Origin: JAFGCR01 sp964538225
Lineage (GTDB): Bacteria; Patescibacteriota; Gracilibacteria; UM-FILTER-43-11
Reading direction: 5' to 3'
Assembly (NCBI GenBank): GCA_964538225.1
Contig: CAZIDW010000010.1
Location: forward strand, 1 to 29,483
DNA length: 29,483 bases
The first letter of the stretch is position 1. The number at the start of each line of letters is the position of its first letter. A program made the position numbers and the translations under genes. The notes under the pieces are model-generated. The model saw only the letters and a list, made by a program, of their open reading frames with translations, did no database searches and was not told where the DNA came from. Below, in pieces: positions 23,125 through 29,483 of the stretch.

Positions 23125-24162
23125 TTATTCCTCCTCTCCGCCTACCTGCGCCAGGATCTCACGCGCCCGGTCTTTGATATGGCGGGCGATGGGCTGGGTG
23201 GCATTATTGGCTTCCCAGGCTTCTGTGGCCTTGTCGATGGCCCTATTGGCCCACTCCGCCACACCGTCATGGTCCTTCTGGATGCCGAGGATGAACGCGT
23301 CGACCAGCCAATCGTAGGCCCGGGCCAGCTTAGCGGCGCCCAGCACCACATTGTTTTCCGGCATGTTGCGGTAAGCCTGCTGGGTCAGGTCTACAGCCAA
23401 TTCCGACGCGTGCTTAGCGTTCAGGACTTTGTTGGCTGCGATATAGACCTCGATCTGCGCCATTTCCGTTTCAGCGCGATGCAATAGGAACTGAGTATCT
23501 TTACTACTTTTGATTAAAATCAGCAGATACATCATATCCGCCACCTCCCCGCGAGTAAGGGGTTTGGCGGGCTGTAACCGCCCCTGTTCGTCTTGTGCAG
23601 TGATACCGACCTGATGCGCGTAATGCAGATAAGGGGCGAACCAGGCGTCTTTGGGGACATCCGGAGCCACATCCTCTTCAATCTGAACGGAATCTGTCTT
23701 GATGTTATTCGCCGTCAACAGCATTTTTAAAAATTCCGCCTTGTTCACCTGGCGCGCGGGAGCAAAAGTACCGTCCGCGTCATTGCCTTTCACAATCCCC
23801 AGCGCCCTGGCCTTCATCACAAAACGGGCGAACCAGTCTTCGGCGCGAAAATCAGGAAAGCTGACCTCCCCAAAATCCTCCGGCGCCTCGATATCCGACC
23901 CCATCAGGATGACCTTAAGCACTTCCGCCCGGTTGATGGGGTTGTCCGGTTTAAAAGTGCCGTCCGAATAGCCGCTCAGCACCCCTTTCTCGTTCAGATA
24001 ACTGATGGCCACATAATGGGGGTGGGTGCGCAGGACATCCTGAAAATCCGTGACCGCCTTGATGCCGGATGAAGTTTCAGAGGTCTCCGCCAGAACAGGA
24101 CTGAGGGGAACCGCTAAAAAAACAATTGCCAAAACCGTTGCTAATGTCTTTTGTAATGTCAT
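23125..24162 (-). CDS. Secreted protein with three SLH domains
   Basis: 345 residues. Signal peptide MTLQKTLATVLAIVFLAVPLSPVLA with an ALA cut site. Three S-layer-homology repeats follow at about 38-88 (GYSDGTFKPDNPINRAE), 101-150 (GNDADGTFAPARQVNKAE) and 164-213 (a diverged QGRLQPAKPLTRGE). The remaining 130 residues are helical, with possible TPR-like packing (NVVLGAAKLARAYDWLVDAF). SLH repeats usually bind secondary cell-wall polymers, so the protein is probably anchored on the cell surface. It may have its own promoter upstream and a hairpin after its stop. It lies between ribosomal protein genes and the signalling block. Confidence 0.88.
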   Translation of the reverse strand: MTLQKTLATVLAIVFLAVPLSPVLAETSETSSGIKAVTDFQDVLRTHPHYVAISYLNEKGVLSGYSDGTFKPDNPINRAEVLKVILMGSDIEAPEDFGEVSFPDFRAEDWFARFVMKARALGIVKGNDADGTFAPARQVNKAEFLKMLLTANNIKTDSVQIEEDVAPDVPKDAWFAPYLHYAHQVGITAQDEQGRLQPAKPLTRGEVADMMYLLILIKSSKDTQFLLHRAETEMAQIEVYIAANKVLNAKHASELAVDLTQQAYRNMPENNVVLGAAKLARAYDWLVDAFILGIQKDHDGVAEWANRAIDKATEAWEANNATQPIARHIKDRAREILAQVGGEEE

Positions 24163-24190
24163 GGGCTTTTTTTTATTTTTAAGCGTAAAT

Positions 24191-24217
24191 ATTTTACCAC
24201 AAAAGACCTGAAATCAA
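24191..24217 (-). promoter_or_regulatory. Promoter for the SLH protein gene
   Basis: On the - strand: TTGATT (24212-24217), 15 bases, then TGG-TAAAAT (extended -10 at 24191-24199). The spacing is short but the TGn extension compensates. Predicted start is about 20 bases before the ATG at 24162. Confidence 0.5.
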
Positions 24218-24233
24218 AACTGATTACCTTTTT

Positions 24234-24354
24234 GAAATTTGTAATTTGCCCCTTCGGGGCGTAACTTGTAACTGGTAACTCGATTACCGCAAGTTACAAG
24301 TTACAAATTACAAGTTACAAATTTCGTCAGTTGTCAGCTGTCAGTTGTCAGCTG
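24234..24354. repeat. Heptamer spacer forming a long palindrome
   Basis: Units in order: GAAATTT, GTAATTT, a GCCCCTTCGGGGC hairpin (24248-24260), GTAACTT, GTAACTG, GTAACTC, a bridge, AAGTTAC x2, AAATTAC, AAGTTAC, AAATTTC, then GTCAGTT/GTCAGCT twice, ending at the rpsG stop. GAAATTTGTAA (24234-24244) pairs with TTACAAATTTC (24315-24325), and GTAACTTGTAACT pairs with the AAGTTAC run. It separates the ribosomal genes from the SLH gene and may help end transcription. Confidence 0.85.
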
Positions 24355-24813
24355 TTATCTGTATCTGGCAAAATGCGCAAACGCCTTATTAGCCGCCGCC
24401 ATCCGGTGTACATCTTCTTTCTTTTTAAACGCGGCGCCGGTCTCGTTACTGGCATCATTCAGCTCCTGGGCGAGTTTACCGGCCATGGGTTTACCCTGTT
24501 TGCCGCGGCAGGCCTGAATGATCCAGCGGATGCTGAGAGCTGTCTGGCGTTTGGGAGTCACTTCGACCGGAATCTGGTAAACCGATCCGCCCACCCGTTT
24601 GGCGCGGACTTCTTTGGTGGGTTTCACGTTGCTCAGAGCTTTGTGGAAGATATCAAGCGGGTCGTTCTTGCCCTGGTCACGCAATATTTGCATGGCGTCG
24701 GCAAAAATCCGGCGGGTCACGGATTTTTTACCCGCTTTCATCATGCAGTTGATGAACTTTTCCTGCAGTTCAGAGGAACCGTCCGGAATATGTTGGGTCT
24801 TCTTCTGGGTCAT
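24355..24813 (-). CDS. rpsG: 30S ribosomal protein S7
   Basis: 152 residues, close to the usual 156. It binds the 3' major domain of 16S rRNA and starts head assembly. Visible family features: KFINCMMKAGKKSVTRRIFADAM near the N-terminus, the beta-hairpin VKPTKEVRAKRVGGSVYQIPVEVTP, RQTALSIRWII, KLAQELNDASNETGAAFKKKEDVHRMAAANKAFAHFARYR at the C-terminus. It follows rpsL after a 137-base AT-rich spacer, longer than in most bacteria. No fusA or tufA follows; the next gene is the SLH protein. No Shine-Dalgarno is evident before its ATG. Confidence 0.97.
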   Translation of the reverse strand: MTQKKTQHIPDGSSELQEKFINCMMKAGKKSVTRRIFADAMQILRDQGKNDPLDIFHKALSNVKPTKEVRAKRVGGSVYQIPVEVTPKRQTALSIRWIIQACRGKQGKPMAGKLAQELNDASNETGAAFKKKEDVHRMAAANKAFAHFARYR

Positions 24814-24910
24814 GAAAATTAAACTATGATTAAATGATTAAATGGATGGAGTATGATGATTGCTATGATTTTGACTGCTGATTAAATGATTTTTGTGATT
24901 CAAATAGATA

Positions 24911-24950
24911 TATCATGTTAATCATTTAAATCAGCGTAATCAGAGGTCAA
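24911..24950. repeat. 40-bp spacer repeat after rpsL
   Basis: Starts TATCATGTTAATCATTTAAA and ends ...CAGAGGTCAA next to the rpsL stop. Nearly the same sequence (one base missing, one T/C change) lies at 25450-25488 in the rpoC-rpsL spacer. The rest of 24814-24910 is rich in GATTAAAT words in the opposite sense. Confidence 0.85.
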
Positions 24951-25367
24951 TCACTTCCCCTTCTTAGCCCCGTAGCGGCTTCGGCCCTGCTTGCGGTCCT
25001 GGACGCCTTGGGTATCCAGCGGCCCGCGCACGATGTGATAACGCACGCCGGGCAGGTCTTTCACACGCCCCCCTTGTACCAAAACCACAGAGTGTTCCTG
25101 AAGGTTATGGCCTTCCCCCATAATATAGGCCGTCACTTCCTCGCCGTTGGTCAGGCGGACCCTGGCCACCTTACGTAAGGCGGAATTCGGCTTTTTAGGC
25201 GTGCGGGTCGTCACCTTCACACAGACCCCCCGTTTCTGGGGAGCGCCTTTATCGAGTTCGACCTCATGGTTCTTAAGGGAATTAAAGGTATACTGAAGCG
25301 CGGGTGACTTGCTCTTCTTTTTAGGGGTTTTCCTGGATTTGCGGATAAGCTGGTTGACAGTTGGCAT
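24951..25367 (-). CDS. rpsL: 30S ribosomal protein S12
   Basis: 138 residues, slightly longer than the usual 124 because of an N-terminal KSRKTPKKKSKSPALQYTFN segment. It forms part of the decoding centre. The conserved TPKKPNSALRKVARVRL and GGRVKDLPGVRYHIVRG segments carry the lysines equivalent to K43 and K88 of E. coli, so the alleles look streptomycin-sensitive. The tail SRYGAKKGK is typical. It lies downstream of rpoC and upstream of rpsG, a common rpoBC-rpsLG order. Spacers on both sides carry the same 40-base repeat. Confidence 0.97.
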   Translation of the reverse strand: MPTVNQLIRKSRKTPKKKSKSPALQYTFNSLKNHEVELDKGAPQKRGVCVKVTTRTPKKPNSALRKVARVRLTNGEEVTAYIMGEGHNLQEHSVVLVQGGRVKDLPGVRYHIVRGPLDTQGVQDRKQGRSRYGAKKGK

Positions 25368-25449
25368 GAATTTAAATTATGAATATATAAATGATTAAAT
25401 CGATGGGCCATGATGATTATTATGATTCTGAATGATTATCTGCTGTTTA

Positions 25450-25488
25450 TATCATGTCAATCATTTAATCAGCGTAATCAGAGGTCAA
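25450..25488. repeat. Spacer repeat between rpoC and rpsL
   Basis: Second copy of the element at 24911-24950. The rest of 25368-25499 is AT-rich with GATTAAAT/ATGATT words and no gene. Confidence 0.85.
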
Positions 25489-25499
25489 AATCAGTGTAA

Positions 25500-28400
25500 T
25501 CATGATCTTTTTCTGGTTTTTGACTTCTGTTCCTCTTCGTACTGGTCCCGGAAGACCTGGCCAGCGGGGATTAATTTACCAATAATCACATTTTCTTTCA
25601 AGCCTTTCAGCAAATCGACCTTTTTAGTGGTCGACGCTTCGACCAGCACGCGGATGGTTTCCTGGAAAGAAGCAGCGGAAAGCCAGCTGTCTGTCATAAT
25701 GGCCACGCGCGAGATGCCCAAAAGCAGGCGTTCTACCACAATCTCAGCTTTTTTATTCTTACGGAGTTCCTGGTTCAGGCGTTCAAATTTGGCAGTGCTG
25801 ATGATCTCGCCTCGTAAAAGGTCGCTTCCTCCCGGATCGGTCACGCGTACTTTAGAAAACATCTGTTTCACAATGATCTCGATGTGCTTGTCGTTGATGG
25901 TCTGCCCTTGTGACGCATAAATATGCTGGACCTCTGTCATGATATAACGCTGGACCTTGTAAACATCGGTAAGATGAAGCAGTTCCTGGAGGTTCATATG
26001 GCCCCGGTTCAGAGAGTCACCTTTCGAGACAAGGTCTTTATTCGAGACCAAAAGACGTTCCCGATGGCCAAAGGTATAGGTGCGGACCTGTTTCTCCAGA
26101 TGTTTGACATGGATCACGCCTTTTTCAATCTTCAAAACCTTCCCGGCTGTCATGGCTTTAACGGTGTTTTTATCGATTTTGGAGCGGGCGAGAACCTGTT
26201 TAGCTTTCACCTCATCGCCTTTTTTGACCATGGCTTCAAAACGATGGGGAATGGGGTACGTGTCAGTAGCAAGCTCATCGCCGGTAATCTGCACTTCCAC
26301 CTGGTCTTTCTGATGTTTGATGTTCACACAGCCGTCGATATCGGAAAGCACTGAGTTGGTCCGGGGCGGGCGGGCTTCAAAAAGTTCTTCAACACGGGTA
26401 AGCCCCTGGGTGATGTCAGCCCCTTCCGCGACCCCGCCCATATGGAAAGTGCGCATGGTCAGCTGGGTGCCCGGCTCGCCAATACTCTGCGCGGCGATGA
26501 TGCCGACCGCGGTGCCCAGTTCAACGGTTTTATTGGTGCCAAGGTCCTGGCCGTAACATTTCTGGCAGATGCCGTTTTCCGTCCGGCAGGTCATAATGGC
26601 GCGGACGCGAACTTCTTCCACTTGGAATTCTTTGATCTTTCGAATGACTTCATGGTCGATCTCATCTCCTTTTTTCGCGAAAACCTCACCGGTTTTAGGG
26701 TGCGCCACCGGCGCCATCAGCGTCCGGCCATAAATACGTTTTTCAAACCCCTCACCGATCTGCTGGCTCTCCTTCCGCGTGATGAGATGTTCATGTTCCG
26801 ATCCGCAATCGATTTCCTTGATCACCACATCCTGAACCGCATCGACCAAACGGCGCGTTAAGTAACCGGCTTCAGCCGTCTTCAGCGCTGTGTCGGATTT
26901 TCCTTTGCGTCCCCCATGGGTAGCGATAAAGTATTCCAGAATCGAAAAGCCTTTCTTAAGATTGGATTTAATGGGCAATTCGATGGTCTTACCGCTCGGG
27001 TTGGCCACCATGCCTTTCATGCCGCACAGCTGGGTAATCTGGCCCCAGTTTCCGCGGGCTCCGGAATCAATCATGTAATGGATGTGGTTTTCAGGGGCGT
27101 TTTCAAATGTTTCAATCATCTGGTTGGTGATGTCGTTTTTCAAAAAAGACCAGGTACGGATAGCATGGTTATAGCGTTCCTCTTCGGTAATCCATCCTTT
27201 CCAGTATTGATTGTTGATTTTTTTGACTTTTTCTGTGGCCTCATCCACAAATTTTTCGCGGTTCGGCGGGACAAGCATGTCCGCAGTTGAAATAGACAAA
27301 CCTGATTTGGTCGCAAATTTAAAGCCGATACGCTTAAATTCATCGGCCATGCGGGCCGTAGCTTCCGGCCCCACATGCTCCAGACAGTCGGCCAGCAGTT
27401 TTTTCAGGCCTCCTTTATCCATAGTCTGGTTCACGTATTGCAGTTCTTCAGGTAAAAAGGTATTAAAGATCATCCGGCCGATGCTGGTGTCGATGATCTT
27501 GCCCTGAACACGGGCCTTGATCTTAGCGTGCAGATCGGCATACCCCATACGGTAGGCGTTCACTGCTTCATTAATATCAGAAAACGCCATACCTTCACCG
27601 GTCTTGCCTTCCAGCATTTTCGTAAGGTAATAGATTCCAAGCACCATATCCTGCGAGGGAGTAATGATGGGTTCGCCAGCCGACGGTTTTAAAAGATTAG
27701 TCACCGCCAGCATCAGTTCTTTGGATTCCTTTTGGGAATGTTCAGACAAAGGCAGGTGGACCGCCATCTGATCCCCGTCAAAGTCTGCGTTGAACGCGGC
27801 ACAGATCAGCGGATGGATCTGGATTGCCTTCCCTTCGATCAAAACCGGCTGGAAAGCCTGAATGCCCAAACGGTGAAGAGTGGGGGCGCGGTTTAAAAGC
27901 ACATACCGGTTCTGTGTCTCGCGCTCCAGGATGTCCCACACTTCTTTTTTACCGGTTTCGATCAGGCGTTCCGCGCCTTTAACGTTATGGGCGTATTCCT
28001 CGCGGATCAGCTGACCGATGACAAACGGTTTAAATAATTTGAGAGCCATTTCCTTCGGCAGGCCGCACTGATCCAATTTAAGGCTCGGGCCGACCACAAT
28101 CACGGAACGGCCGGAATAATCAACACGTTTACCCAAAAGGTTCTGGCGGAAACGCCCCTGTTTGCCTTTCAGCATATCAGAAAGAGAGCGGAGTTTGCGC
28201 TTATCCCCTGCCATGAACGCGCTTTTGCCGCCACGGGGCTGGTTGTTGAAAAGCACATCCACCGCCTCCTGCAGCATACGTTTTTCATTCCGGCAGATAA
28301 CTTCGGGGGCGCCGATGGCCATCAGGCGCTTTAAACGGTTATTGCGGTTGATCACACGGCGGTACAGGTCATTCAGGTCGCTGGCCGCATAACGTCCGCC

Positions 28401-29396
28401 ATCCAGCTGGACCATGGGCCGAAGGTCGGGCGGGATAATCGGCAGCTGGGCGATTACCATCCATTCCGGCCGGATGCCGGCCCGTTCCAGGGCGCTGGCA
28501 AAACGGATGCGTTTATTGAGTTTTTTCTGCCGCTGGCCGGTGCTCTGTTTATAATCTTCCTGCAGTTTTTTAACATAAGAACCAAGCTCGAGGCATTCCA
28601 GGATCTGACGGATGGATTCCGCTCCGGTGCCGGCCCGGAAAATATGGCCGAACTTCATGGAAAGCTCACGGTATTCCAATTCGCCGATGACATTGCCGAC
28701 GTCCAGGGAATCAAGTTCGGATTTGGCTTGATTGTGCTGTTGGTTCAGATCTTCGATCTTCTGGGCGTAGGCGTCTTCGATCTTCAGCAGGTCTTCCACG
28801 GGAAGCGTTTCATCAGTATCCCCCTTATTGCCCTTAACGGGTTTTTTATCGCGTTTTTTTACCTTGAATTCAGCCTCTTTTTGTTTAAATTCGTCCCGAA
28901 TCTGTTTTTTATAAACCTGATAATCCTTATCCAGCTGTTCCAGGACCTGCTGTTTGGCTTCCTGATCGACACTGATAACAACATAGGAAGCAAAATAGAT
29001 AACCTGTTCGATGGCCTTGATGGGAAGATCTAAAAGCAGGCCGATCCGGCTGGGAGTCGAGCGGAGAAACCAAATATGAGTGACCGGTACGGCTAAATTG
29101 ATATGCCCCATCCGTTCGCGCCGGACAATAGACCGGGTGACTTCCACGCCGCATTTTTCACACACCACACCTTTGTAGCGGACACGTTTATATTTACCGC
29201 AATAACATTCCCAGTTTTTGGTGGGGCCGAATATCTTTTCACAGAACAGGCCGTCCCGTTCGGGCTTCTGGGTGCGGTAATTGATGGTCTCCGGTTTGGT
29301 CACTTCACCATATGACCATTCCAGGACGTCATCCGGGCTGGCAATAGACAAAGTGATGGCATCAAATTCATCGTGCTTTTTTTGCGTCTTATGCAT
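25500..29396 (-). CDS. rpoC: RNA polymerase beta' subunit
   Basis: 1298 residues, within the bacterial range. The N-terminal zinc site uses C64, C66, C79 and C82 (CYCGKYKRVRYKGVVCEKCG). The active-site loop NADFDGDQMAVHL with its three Mg-binding Asp residues lies at about residue 538. The second zinc site includes CRTENGICQKCYG at about 936, with an upstream Cys in EIDCGSEHEH. QSIGEPGTQLTMRTFHMGG marks the bridge/trigger region. A Lys/Glu-rich coiled segment at about 155-215 (EFKVKKRDKKPVKGNKGD) is a lineage-type insertion. The start MHKTQKKHDEFDAITLSIASPDD is typical for beta'. It begins 48 bases after the preceding stop, the gap being three copies of a 14-base repeat. Confidence 0.98.
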   Translation of the reverse strand: MHKTQKKHDEFDAITLSIASPDDVLEWSYGEVTKPETINYRTQKPERDGLFCEKIFGPTKNWECYCGKYKRVRYKGVVCEKCGVEVTRSIVRRERMGHINLAVPVTHIWFLRSTPSRIGLLLDLPIKAIEQVIYFASYVVISVDQEAKQQVLEQLDKDYQVYKKQIRDEFKQKEAEFKVKKRDKKPVKGNKGDTDETLPVEDLLKIEDAYAQKIEDLNQQHNQAKSELDSLDVGNVIGELEYRELSMKFGHIFRAGTGAESIRQILECLELGSYVKKLQEDYKQSTGQRQKKLNKRIRFASALERAGIRPEWMVIAQLPIIPPDLRPMVQLDGGRYAASDLNDLYRRVINRNNRLKRLMAIGAPEVICRNEKRMLQEAVDVLFNNQPRGGKSAFMAGDKRKLRSLSDMLKGKQGRFRQNLLGKRVDYSGRSVIVVGPSLKLDQCGLPKEMALKLFKPFVIGQLIREEYAHNVKGAERLIETGKKEVWDILERETQNRYVLLNRAPTLHRLGIQAFQPVLIEGKAIQIHPLICAAFNADFDGDQMAVHLPLSEHSQKESKELMLAVTNLLKPSAGEPIITPSQDMVLGIYYLTKMLEGKTGEGMAFSDINEAVNAYRMGYADLHAKIKARVQGKIIDTSIGRMIFNTFLPEELQYVNQTMDKGGLKKLLADCLEHVGPEATARMADEFKRIGFKFATKSGLSISTADMLVPPNREKFVDEATEKVKKINNQYWKGWITEEERYNHAIRTWSFLKNDITNQMIETFENAPENHIHYMIDSGARGNWGQITQLCGMKGMVANPSGKTIELPIKSNLKKGFSILEYFIATHGGRKGKSDTALKTAEAGYLTRRLVDAVQDVVIKEIDCGSEHEHLITRKESQQIGEGFEKRIYGRTLMAPVAHPKTGEVFAKKGDEIDHEVIRKIKEFQVEEVRVRAIMTCRTENGICQKCYGQDLGTNKTVELGTAVGIIAAQSIGEPGTQLTMRTFHMGGVAEGADITQGLTRVEELFEARPPRTNSVLSDIDGCVNIKHQKDQVEVQITGDELATDTYPIPHRFEAMVKKGDEVKAKQVLARSKIDKNTVKAMTAGKVLKIEKGVIHVKHLEKQVRTYTFGHRERLLVSNKDLVSKGDSLNRGHMNLQELLHLTDVYKVQRYIMTEVQHIYASQGQTINDKHIEIIVKQMFSKVRVTDPGGSDLLRGEIISTAKFERLNQELRKNKKAEIVVERLLLGISRVAIMTDSWLSAASFQETIRVLVEASTTKKVDLLKGLKENVIIGKLIPAGQVFRDQYEEEQKSKTRKRS

Positions 29397-29438
29397 ATTA
29401 AAGATTGAAAATTAAAGATTGAAAATTAAAGATTGAAA
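29397..29438. repeat. Three tandem 14-mers in the rpoB-rpoC spacer
   Basis: ATTAAAGATTGAAA is repeated three times without error. Each 14-mer is two related heptamers (ATTAAAG, ATTGAAA). Confidence 0.95.
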
Positions 29439-29444
29439 ATTGAT

Positions 29445-29483
29445 TCATCCTTCGTAGTAAACGTTGGTAACTTTATTGACTAT
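29445..29483 (-). CDS. rpoB: 3' end of a gene, probably rpoB
   Basis: Thirteen codons from the window edge read IVNKVTNVYYEG then TGA. It is the only one of the three - strand frames without a stop here. rpoB normally precedes rpoC, so this is probably the C-terminus of the beta subunit; the residues alone do not prove it. Confidence 0.5.
   Translation of the reverse strand: MVNKVTNVYYEG

Noticed and set aside
24951..25367. Streptomycin-resistance allele of rpsL
   Set aside because: Both key lysines (in TPKKPNSALRK and GGRVKDLPG) are present, as in sensitive alleles.
4588..25367. Recoding of TGA as glycine
   Set aside because: TGA is the stop of rpsL and of pilin 1 at positions that match family lengths, so the standard bacterial code applies.

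Overview
This window looks like a metagenome-assembled fragment of a Patescibacteria / Candidate Phyla Radiation bacterium. The evidence is a compact rpoB-rpoC-rpsL-rpsG cluster, a type IV pilus locus whose pilins carry the IDPARRLHEARNARR signature I associate with these bacteria, two S23-type four-helix-bundle genes, standalone receiver proteins, and a run of 100 Ns that marks a scaffold gap. The phylum is an inference from gene content, not a measured phylogeny. TGA is used as a stop (for example in rpsL), which argues against the TGA=Gly code of SR1/Gracilibacteria.

Layout. Positions 1-4587 (+ strand) hold two large repetitive secreted/surface proteins: a 5'-truncated one, then a 1092-residue one with a signal peptide, C1q-like jelly-roll regions, repeated Cys-pair modules and a lectin-like end. 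Everything else is on the - strand, and the two blocks converge at 4587/4588 with no base between the stop codons. In transcription order (high to low coordinates) the - strand carries: the tail of a probable rpoB, rpoC, rpsL, rpsG; a three-SLH-domain secreted protein and a small membrane protein; a signalling block (membrane kinase, receiver, 1470-residue cytoplasmic kinase with eight PAS and one GAF domain, receiver, receiver); and the pilus block (S23-type gene, pilB, S23-type gene, pilC, FimT/GspH-like, PilV-like, gap, PilW/PulJ-like, PilX-like, PilM-like, then three paralogous major-type pilins).

How it fits together. PilB, PilC, the PilM-like protein, the minor pseudopilins and three pilins would form an envelope pilus machine. 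PilN/O, PilT and the prepilin peptidase are not in the window. The kinase/receiver set lies immediately upstream and could control pilus activity (inference). The convergent surface proteins and the SLH protein add further exposed, probably adhesive components.

The most unusual signal is in the spacers. Nearly every - strand intergenic gap is built from AT-rich tandem or near-tandem heptanucleotides, with a different seven-base word in each gap: CTTTAAT x23 after pilB, GAGAATT x5, ATCAGAA, GAAAATT, TTTCAAG, TTTGAGT, GTAATTT/AAGTTAC, GTCAGTT, and ATTAAAGATTGAAA x3 between rpoB and rpoC. Several occur as inverted pairs, including perfect inverted repeats around both S23-type genes. Some are translated as the leader peptides of pseudopilins. 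A 110-bp perfect repeat gives two different pseudopilins the same leader, and a 158-bp tandem repeat surrounds the assembly gap.
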